Shown here: positions 58,745 to 64,000 of the stretch, in pieces
Position numbering within the stretch: the first letter of the stretch is position 1
How the letters are laid out: every line of letters begins with the position of its first letter
Source: Bacterioplanoides sp. SCSIO 12839
GTDB lineage: Bacteria > Pseudomonadota > Gammaproteobacteria > Pseudomonadales > Oceanobacteraceae
NCBI RefSeq assembly: GCF_024397975.1
Contig: NZ_CP073745.1
Location: 2,878,501 to 2,942,500 of the forward strand
Length of the DNA stretch: 64,000 nt
Reading direction: 5' to 3'
The notes under the pieces: generated by a model
Seen by the model: only the letters and a program-made list of their open reading frames with translations
What the model was told of the DNA's origin: nothing
Databases searched by the model: none
Made by a program: the position numbers and the translations under genes

Positions 58745-59611
58745 ATGAAATCATTTCTGACTCTATTAACGTCACTTTGTTTGGTTTTCGCCTTTGTTGG
58801 TGAAGCCCAGGCCAAACGTTTTGGCGGTGGAGGCTTTGGCAAAAGCCACAAAACCACACCTTTCTTCAAGAAAAAGCAGGAACCTCAAAAACAAGCAGAC
58901 CAGAAAAATGGCCAGAACCAGCCAGCACAAAAAGGCCGGGGCCTGATGGGTGGCATGTTAGGTGGTTTATTGGCTGGCGGCCTGTTTGCTTACCTGCTGG
59001 GCAGCGGTGCCTTTGAAGGCATTCAGTTTATGGATATTCTGCTGCTGGCGGCAGTTGCCTTTATTGCGTTGAAGATTTTCCGCTCGATGGCTGCAGGTCA
59101 ACGCCAGCCTGCGCACGCTGGTGTTAGTAGTAATGGTACTGGCCAAGCGATGCAACGCCAAAGTGTTGAAATGCCCCCCAAAGCTGGTGCCGCGCAGATG
59201 TTTGATACTGGCAGCAGTCATGACGAAACGCCCTTAAATCTGCCACAAGGGTTTGATGTCGAAGCCTTTGTTCAGGGTTCACTGGAACATTATCGCACCG
59301 TTCAACAGGCCTGGAACGATGGTAATCTGGAAGTGATCGAAGAATATGTGTCAGCCCCGCTGTTTGCCGGTTTAAAACAACAACGTGAACGCCTGATGGT
59401 GCCACCACAAACGGAAATTCTGGATCTGAACGCCGAGATCGTCCGCGCCGATCAGACTGGTTCTGTGGCCGAAATCAGCATTTTGTTCCGTGGTTTATGT
59501 AAGGATGAACTGGAAAAATCCGAAGATGGTATTTTTGATACCTGGCACCTGGAGCGTGATACCGCAGTCGAAGGTTCTAACTGGGTGATTGTTGGCATCG
59601 AAGCCGAATAA
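58745..59611 (+). CDS. Tim44-like domain membrane-associated protein
   Basis: A 288-residue protein with a signal peptide (about 1-23, FAFVGEAQA), a Gly-rich and Lys/Gln-rich linker, and a hydrophobic stretch with Gly zipper (GGMLGGLLAGGLFAYLLG and IQFMDILLLAAVAFIALKIF, two helices). A Tim44-like domain occupies about residues 155-288 (FDVEAFVQGSLEHYRTVQQAWNDGNLEVIEEYVS). In bacteria such proteins bind the envelope and have unknown partners. It has its own short upstream region and a strong hairpin terminator. Confidence 0.8.
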   Translation: MKSFLTLLTSLCLVFAFVGEAQAKRFGGGGFGKSHKTTPFFKKKQEPQKQADQKNGQNQPAQKGRGLMGGMLGGLLAGGLFAYLLGSGAFEGIQFMDILLLAAVAFIALKIFRSMAAGQRQPAHAGVSSNGTGQAMQRQSVEMPPKAGAAQMFDTGSSHDETPLNLPQGFDVEAFVQGSLEHYRTVQQAWNDGNLEVIEEYVSAPLFAGLKQQRERLMVPPQTEILDLNAEIVRADQTGSVAEISILFRGLCKDELEKSEDGIFDTWHLERDTAVEGSNWVIVGIEAE

Positions 59612-59627
59612 ACCTCCGATTATTATT

Positions 59628-59663
59628 CTGAGGCTGGTGCAGTGCCAGCCTCAGACCTTTCTT
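59628..59663 (+). terminator. Terminator after the Tim44-like gene
   Basis: CTGAGGCTGG (59628-59637) pairs perfectly with CCAGCCTCAG (59645-59654) around TGCAGTG, followed by ACCTTTCTT. It closes the Tim44-like transcript upstream of fadL. Confidence 0.75.
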
Positions 59664-59724
59664 GCTTGAGAGCATACTTTCAAGCCATCAATAAAGATAA
59701 AATTTCACAACTACATTTCCCCAA

Positions 59725-59751
59725 GTTACACAAATGTCACAAATTGTTACA
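59725..59751 (+). promoter_or_regulatory. Three phased GTYACA direct repeats upstream of fadL
   Basis: GTTACA (59725-59730), GTCACA (59736-59741) and GTTACA (59746-59751) recur with 11- and 10-base spacing, one helical turn. They lie about 90-115 bases upstream of the fadL ATG and close upstream of a CATAAT box (59772-59777) that could be its -10. This is a plausible binding array for a regulator on one DNA face. Confidence 0.4.
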
Positions 59752-59839
59752 TTTTAAAGCAAAGTAGCTGGCATAATTCCCGACCTTTGCGGTGTGTTTA
59801 CACCGTCAACTTAAAATCATAATCTCCAAGGACTCTCTT

Positions 59840-61363
59840 ATGTTGAAGCAAACCTCAGTCTTATCTGTGGCGGTTATGCTTGCCTCTCAGGCAATGGCAT
59901 CGGGTTTTAAAATTAATGAACAGGCCACCAGTGGTTCAGGCAGAGCTTTTGCTGGCAGCGCTGCAGTAGCTGACGATGCATCCGTTGTGTTTTTTAACCC
60001 GGCAGGCATGAGTCGCCTTGAGCGTTCTCAAGGGAGCTTTGGATTTTCCTATCTTCATCTCGAAGGCAGTTTTGAGGGGGTAAGAACAGATGCCGCAGGC
60101 GTTCCCAGCACACTGCCCGCTACACCTGAAACACCGTATGGTGAAGCCGGTACCTATAATGATGGCGGTGATTTTTTACCAAATGCCGTTATTCCTTTTG
60201 GCTATTATGTCCATAAGTTAGATGACAAAGCAGCGATTGGCATTGGTGTTTTTGCTCCATTCGCAACTCATACAAATTATGCTCAGGGCTCCCTACAGGG
60301 AAGCCTCGCAGATGAAACTCAGTTAACCACCATTGATATTCAACCAAGTTTTTCCTATCAATTAACAGAAACCTTCTCATTTGGTGTCGGTATCGACATT
60401 GTTTACGCCAAAGGTTTATTAAGCACAGAAGTGGATCTGGTGCCATTATCAGCCGCTTATTCTGCCGCCGATGCTGGCCAACAAATTAACCCTGAAGACT
60501 ACCGCGGTTATGAGAATAAATTTGAAGTAACCGGTGAGGACGTCGGTTATGGCTGGAACTTCGGCATGATGTGGGATGTATTGCCAAGCACCACGCTGGG
60601 CTTTGCCTACCGCTCCGATGTTGACTTTGACCTTGAGGGTGAAGCCGAATTCAAGCAATCCGAAGGAGTGATGGCTTATGCTGAGCAGTTAAATAGACTG
60701 GTTCCAGCAGATGTTAATGCTGATAAAACACTAATCAACGCACTACAGTCTGGATTCCAGGACACGACACTGCTGGATGCCAATGGCAACCCAGCAACCG
60801 GAACAGTTGCCAAACAAGACGCCCGAGTACCATTAACTGGTGCTCGCTCGGCTACCTTCAGTGTCGCTCATGACTACGATGACCGCCTGAAACTGTTGGC
60901 TGGTGCTACATGGACAGATTGGTCTTCATTCCAAAATTTTGACATTATCGCTACCGATAGTGGTGTTATTGATGACTTGGCTGGTTTGGGTGAAAACTAC
61001 ATAGGTCGATTTGTCCAGAAATGGCACGATACAATCTCATATTCTGTCGGAGGTGAGTACTTGGTCAATCAAGACTGGGTCATACGCACAGGTTATGCTT
61101 TTGATGAATCCCCTGTTAAGCCCAAATATCGCGCTTCACGTGTTCCAGATAATGACCGCCAGTGGTTAACAGTAGGGGCGACGTACACCTTAAGTAAACA
61201 CTGGAGTTTTGATGCAAGTGCCGCGTATATGTTCATGGATAAATCTAAAGTAGATGAGTACAGCTACGATCTAGATGGCAACAGACAAGGATTACAAAAC
61301 CTGAAAGGTGAGTACGAAATAGACGCAATGGGTGTATCTTTTCAGGCTAACTATCGCCTGTAA
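59840..61363 (+). CDS. fadL: FadL/OmpP1 outer-membrane long-chain fatty acid transporter
   Basis: A 507-residue outer-membrane barrel from ATG 59840 (AAGGA upstream). The signal peptide ends at MAS-GFK. The N-terminal hatch GFKINEQATSGSGRAFAGSA and NPAGMSRL are the FadL signature, and the barrel ends FQANYRL. It admits long-chain fatty acids, or hydrocarbons and other hydrophobic compounds in marine oil degraders. Substrate is not determinable. A TetR gene lies convergent downstream. Confidence 0.92.
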   Translation: MLKQTSVLSVAVMLASQAMASGFKINEQATSGSGRAFAGSAAVADDASVVFFNPAGMSRLERSQGSFGFSYLHLEGSFEGVRTDAAGVPSTLPATPETPYGEAGTYNDGGDFLPNAVIPFGYYVHKLDDKAAIGIGVFAPFATHTNYAQGSLQGSLADETQLTTIDIQPSFSYQLTETFSFGVGIDIVYAKGLLSTEVDLVPLSAAYSAADAGQQINPEDYRGYENKFEVTGEDVGYGWNFGMMWDVLPSTTLGFAYRSDVDFDLEGEAEFKQSEGVMAYAEQLNRLVPADVNADKTLINALQSGFQDTTLLDANGNPATGTVAKQDARVPLTGARSATFSVAHDYDDRLKLLAGATWTDWSSFQNFDIIATDSGVIDDLAGLGENYIGRFVQKWHDTISYSVGGEYLVNQDWVIRTGYAFDESPVKPKYRASRVPDNDRQWLTVGATYTLSKHWSFDASAAYMFMDKSKVDEYSYDLDGNRQGLQNLKGEYEIDAMGVSFQANYRL

Positions 61364-61399
61364 TAAAAACTGCGTCTACGAAGAAAGCGCGCCAATAAT

Positions 61400-61441
61400 A
61401 AAAAACAGTCTGGAAACATTCGTTTCACAGGCTGTTTTTTA
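61400..61441. terminator. Bidirectional terminator between fadL and the TetR gene
   Basis: AAAAAACAG-T-CTG and CAG-G-CTGTTTTTT, with GAAA/TTTC inside, form an extended stem with A- and T-runs on either side. Confidence 0.85.
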
Positions 61442-61460
61442 TAGGATATACCTGAACCAG

Positions 61461-62033
61461 TCAGGTGTGTGCTAAGGATTCGACCAAGCGGGTAGCTGCC
61501 CGACCAGAGCGCTCATTAAGACCTTCGACATTCATAGCACGATAAATCTGCGCATTCGAATAGATAGCACTGATGCCCACAGCAACCGCATTAATTGCTT
61601 CATCAGAAGCGTCCAAATAATGTCGCTTAAGATAAACCACCAGAAACTGCTTGAGCATTTCACCCCAACGCTTTAACAAAGCATCAATCGATTCATCTTC
61701 CTGTGCTGAAGCCGCAAGGGAATAGGCCAATCGTGCAGTATCACAATCACGTTGAAATAACGCAGTGACAAATTGTTCAGTGCTATCCGTATTATTTTCA
61801 GCGTCTTGTAAATAACGGATGAATTCATCACAGCGCTGCTCAAATCGCCTCATCAATCCCTGAAGAAGATCACGACGATTACCAACATTGTGACGTATTA
61901 AAGGACGTGCCAGGCAAGCCTGATCTGCAATACGCTCCAACGTAGCACCTTCAAGACCGTGGCGAGCAACACAGGTTTCATAAGCATCCATCACTTGCTG
62001 GTAACGCTGTTCTTTCAGACTTGGTCGGGACAC
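61461..62033 (-). CDS. TetR family transcription regulator
   Basis: A 190-residue regulator. Residues about 8-55 form the TetR helix-turn-helix (AYETCVARHGLEGATLERIADQACLARPLIRHNVGNRRDLL). The rest is a helical ligand-binding and dimerisation domain (DEAINAVAVGISAIY). The convergent fadL and a preference for TetR repressors of lipid genes suggest control of hydrophobic-substrate uptake, but no operator shared with fadL is evident. The region upstream (62034-62326) holds a hairpin and tandem repeats but no gene. Confidence 0.88.
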   Translation of the reverse strand: MSRPSLKEQRYQQVMDAYETCVARHGLEGATLERIADQACLARPLIRHNVGNRRDLLQGLMRRFEQRCDEFIRYLQDAENNTDSTEQFVTALFQRDCDTARLAYSLAASAQEDESIDALLKRWGEMLKQFLVVYLKRHYLDASDEAINAVAVGISAIYSNAQIYRAMNVEGLNERSGRAATRLVESLAHT

Positions 62034-62200
62034 TCTGATAACCCACTGTTAACTTACGACAACTGGATTATATTAAAAAGGATTCTTATTACAATTTTAC
62101 ATTTTGACAATTTTCAGTTTCCCCCGATATCCGTGAAAAATCCGCAGCCGAAGCGCATAAAATCCGATTATCTGCGATGAATATCGCTGGTAGAGGAACA

Positions 62201-62227
62201 ATCGGACTTCGCCATTCAAAGTCCGAT
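62201..62227. other. Hairpin between orn and the TetR gene
   Basis: ATCGGACTT (62201-62209) and AAGTCCGAT (62219-62227) pair perfectly around nine bases. It is downstream of orn on the minus strand, without a T-run, so it may be a 3'-end structure or an operator for the TetR gene. Confidence 0.45.
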
Positions 62228-62268
62228 CAGGAAGAAGCAGTTAAAAAGGAGCAACAAAAACGGCAATT

Positions 62269-62338
62269 ACAAAGACAGTATCTACAAAGACAGTATCTAC
62301 AAAGACAGTATCTACAAAGACAGTATCTACAAAGACAG
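62269..62338. repeat. 15-bp tandem repeat at the 3' end of orn
   Basis: The unit ACAAAGACAGTATCT is repeated four times exactly (62269-62328), followed by a partial fifth copy of ten bases (62329-62338). The last, partial copy encodes the final codons of orn (minus strand CTG TCT TTG TAG), and each further unit repeats this TAG. Replication slippage probably produced it. Confidence 0.95.
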
Positions 62339-62875
62339 GAGAGTACGGCGGTAGTGAGCCATTTCATCAATGGATTCTTTGATGTCATCCAATGCCAGGT
62401 GAGCCCCCTTCTTCTTAAAAGAAGAAACAACTTCCGGCTTCCAGCGCTTAGCCAGCTCTTTGACTGTGCTGACATCAATATTGCGATAATGCATATAAGC
62501 TTCAAGTTCTGGCATGTACTTCACCAGGAAGCGGCGATCCTGATGAATACTATTACCGCATAACGGTGAGCAACCCTCTTTAACGTGCTCACGTAAAAAC
62601 GCCAGTGTCTGTAACTCAGCATCACGTGCCGATACCTGACTTTCACGAACCCGCTGGGTCAAACCCGAGTTACCATGGGTTTTGGTATTCCACTCATCCA
62701 TCGCATCCAGCAATACATCCGGCTGATGAATCGCCAGCACTGGGCCTTCGGCAATGATGTTCAGGTCTTTATCGGTAACCAGGGTGGCAATTTCGATGAT
62801 GACATCCTGCTCCGGCTCCAGCCCGGTCATTTCCAGGTCCATCCACACCAGATTTTCTTTTTGACTCATAAGCAT
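62327..62875 (-). CDS. orn: Oligoribonuclease
   Basis: A 182-residue DEDDh 3'-5' exonuclease that degrades di- to pentanucleotides, including pGpG from cyclic-di-GMP breakdown, and so complements the HD-GYP regulator of this window. The N-terminal metal motif is [21 protein letters not shown], then [53 protein letters not shown] and the final [13 protein letters not shown]. Its stop lies within a tandem repeat. Divergent from rsgA, as in many gammaproteobacteria. Confidence 0.97.
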   Translation of the reverse strand: MLMSQKENLVWMDLEMTGLEPEQDVIIEIATLVTDKDLNIIAEGPVLAIHQPDVLLDAMDEWNTKTHGNSGLTQRVRESQVSARDAELQTLAFLREHVKEGCSPLCGNSIHQDRRFLVKYMPELEAYMHYRNIDVSTVKELAKRWKPEVVSSFKKKGAHLALDDIKESIDEMAHYRRTLLSL

Positions 62876-63005
62876 TCGCCTTTTGCACGCCCTTGAATTG
62901 AAAGCGCGCCAGTTTATCAGCTTGCTATTGCACTGTCGTCAGCCAACCCGGACAATACCTGCTCATTCACCATCTCTATCCGGAAGTCGGCGATAGCACT
63001 CCAAT

Positions 63006-64000
63006 ATGGCAAAACGCAAACTGACCAAACGCCAGGCCTGGCGCGTTGAAAAGATCCAGCAAGAAAAAGCGAAGCGGGCTGAACGCAAAGAAAATGATAT
63101 TGCTGAACAGCTGAATGCGGGGGAACTGGGCGATGAATGTCATGGTCAGGTGATTGCACACTTCGGCACCCAGGTTGAGATTGAAGACGGTCAGCGTCAG
63201 AAATACCGTTGTTATTTGCGTGCCAATTTAGGCTCTCTGGTGACGGGTGATCGGGTGGTATTTCGCCCTGGCCCGGAAGTCAATCATGCCTCTAATGATG
63301 AAAAAGTACGCACCGGCGTGGTTGAAACGGTTACTGACAGAACATCAGAATTATCCCGACCAAACCCTTATAACGAAATCAAACCCGTCGCAGCCAATAT
63401 CGATTTTATTGTGCTGGTGATTGCCCCTGAACCTGAGGCTCACGCCAACCTGATTGACCGTTATCTGGTGGCCGCAGAGAATTGCCGGATTGAGCCAATT
63501 ATTCTGTTAAATAAAACCGATTTAATTAATGACTCCAACCGCCAGCGCTTCGATGAGTTATTAACCACTTATGAGCAGCTGGGCTATCGCACCTTACGGG
63601 TATGCAGCAAGCAGGAAAGCAGCCTGAGCGAATTTAAACAATTCCTGAATGATCGCATTAGCGTTTTTGTTGGTCAGTCTGGCGTCGGTAAATCGTCTTT
63701 AATTGATACCCTGTTACCGGAAGAAGAATTAAAAGTGGGTGCATTATCGGCGGCCACCAAAAAAGGACGCCATACCACCACCACCGCACGTTTATATCAC
63801 TTTCCTGACGGCGGCGACTTAATTGACTCGCCAGGAATTCGTGAGTTTGGTTTATGGCATATGTCAGAAGATGAGGTGATGCAGGGATTTTGTGAAATTC
63901 GTGATCTGGCCGGTTATTGCCGCTTCCGCGACTGCAAACACGAAAAAGAACCCGGCTGCGCCATTTTAGAGGCCGTCGAGTCAGGTAAAATCAGCCAATT
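63006..64000 (+). CDS. rsgA: Ribosome small-subunit GTPase RsgA (partial at window end)
   Basis: The frame opens at ATG 63006 (basic start MAKRKLTKRQAWRVEKIQQ) and stays open to base 64000, giving 331 residues. RsgA is a circularly permuted GTPase assisting 30S maturation. An OB-fold N domain leads to GTPase motifs in permuted order: G4 LLNKTDLI, G1 VGQSGVGKSSLI, G2 region RHTTTT and G3 DSPGIREFG, followed by the zinc-binding end CRFRDCKHEKEPGC. All signature residues are present; only about the last 10-20 residues should be missing. Confidence 0.96.
   Translation, partial: MAKRKLTKRQAWRVEKIQQEKAKRAERKENDIAEQLNAGELGDECHGQVIAHFGTQVEIEDGQRQKYRCYLRANLGSLVTGDRVVFRPGPEVNHASNDEKVRTGVVETVTDRTSELSRPNPYNEIKPVAANIDFIVLVIAPEPEAHANLIDRYLVAAENCRIEPIILLNKTDLINDSNRQRFDELLTTYEQLGYRTLRVCSKQESSLSEFKQFLNDRISVFVGQSGVGKSSLIDTLLPEEELKVGALSAATKKGRHTTTTARLYHFPDGGDLIDSPGIREFGLWHMSEDEVMQGFCEIRDLAGYCRFRDCKHEKEPGCAILEAVESGKISQ

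Noticed and set aside
62177-62563. Plus-strand frame with QRQYL repeated (128 codons)
   Set aside because: It reads the 15-base tandem repeat and then the antisense of orn; there is no ribosome site before its ATG. The N-terminal half is the only part not overlapping orn.
1-64000. CRISPR arrays, insertion sequences, prophage genes, tRNA or rRNA genes
   Set aside because: I looked for direct repeats with spacers, transposase motifs, integrases and tRNA arms and found none; the gene content is ordinary chromosomal backbone.

Overview
The window is chromosomal DNA of a marine gammaproteobacterium, most likely in the Oceanospirillales (Thalassolituus/Oleibacter/Bermanella-like). This rests on three things. 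The gene order vfr/crp, osmC-like, speD is that of Pseudomonas, and mpl-ubiX, ffh-ypjD-corB and orn/rsgA are standard gammaproteobacterial neighbours. The transhydrogenase is of the three-subunit type. The flagellin is very large, as described for Bermanella and Oleibacter. The species call is inference. I see no phage, insertion sequence, tRNA, rRNA or CRISPR array.

Layout. 0-5.6 kb: tail of an rRNA methyltransferase, a TonB-dependent receptor, an MFS carrier, speD, an OsmC-like protein and a Vfr/Crp regulator. 5.7-12.6 kb: a response regulator with an HD-GYP output, a small Zn-binding-type protein, a large exported Asp-rich calcium-repeat protein and the mpl-ubiX operon. 12.8-22.1 kb: fbp, then the filament block fliC-flaG-fliD on the minus strand. 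FliC (1192 aa) and FliD (1322 aa) are both roughly two to three times the usual size. 22.6-27.2 kb: mqo and pntAA-pntAB-pntB (respiratory malate oxidation and NADPH supply). 27.2-34.5 kb: an iron-type locus with a TonB receptor, a membrane hydroxylase, a DUF1513 Tat lipoprotein, an imelysin and a DUF4856 lipoprotein. Fur-like boxes lie in front of the two minus-strand transcription units. 34.7-39.8 kb: grxD, rmuC, gph, rpe and a DUF3530 protein. 39.8-41.2 kb: a two-gene unit encoding a small coiled-coil protein with chemoreceptor-tip-like motifs and an ODP/flavodiiron-like metallo-beta-lactamase protein. 41.3-47.8 kb: a pentose-phosphate/nucleotide cluster (divergent phosphoketolase, PRPP synthetase homologue, AMP/thymidine phosphorylase) facing a beta-CASP nuclease. 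47.8-51.3 kb: two envelope proteins of unknown function and a hybrid-like histidine kinase. 51.4-57.6 kb: ffh, ypjD, corB and metG. 57.7-64 kb: TraB/GumN, Tim44-like, FadL, TetR, orn, and rsgA cut by the window end.

The most striking unexplained structure is a pair of intergenic RNA-like elements, at 53875-53960 and 57596-57710. They share two invariant hairpins whose loops carry CsrA/RsmA-type ACAGGA and ACAGGGATGT motifs. Their outer and inner stems differ in sequence but keep pairing. The second copy sits between metG and a strong terminator, so it could be released as a 3'UTR small RNA. Also notable are the matched enlargement of flagellin and filament cap, the ODP/chemoreceptor-tip pair, and a 15-bp tandem repeat that supplies the last codons of orn.

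All functional calls come from reading motifs and remembered family features. No database search was run.
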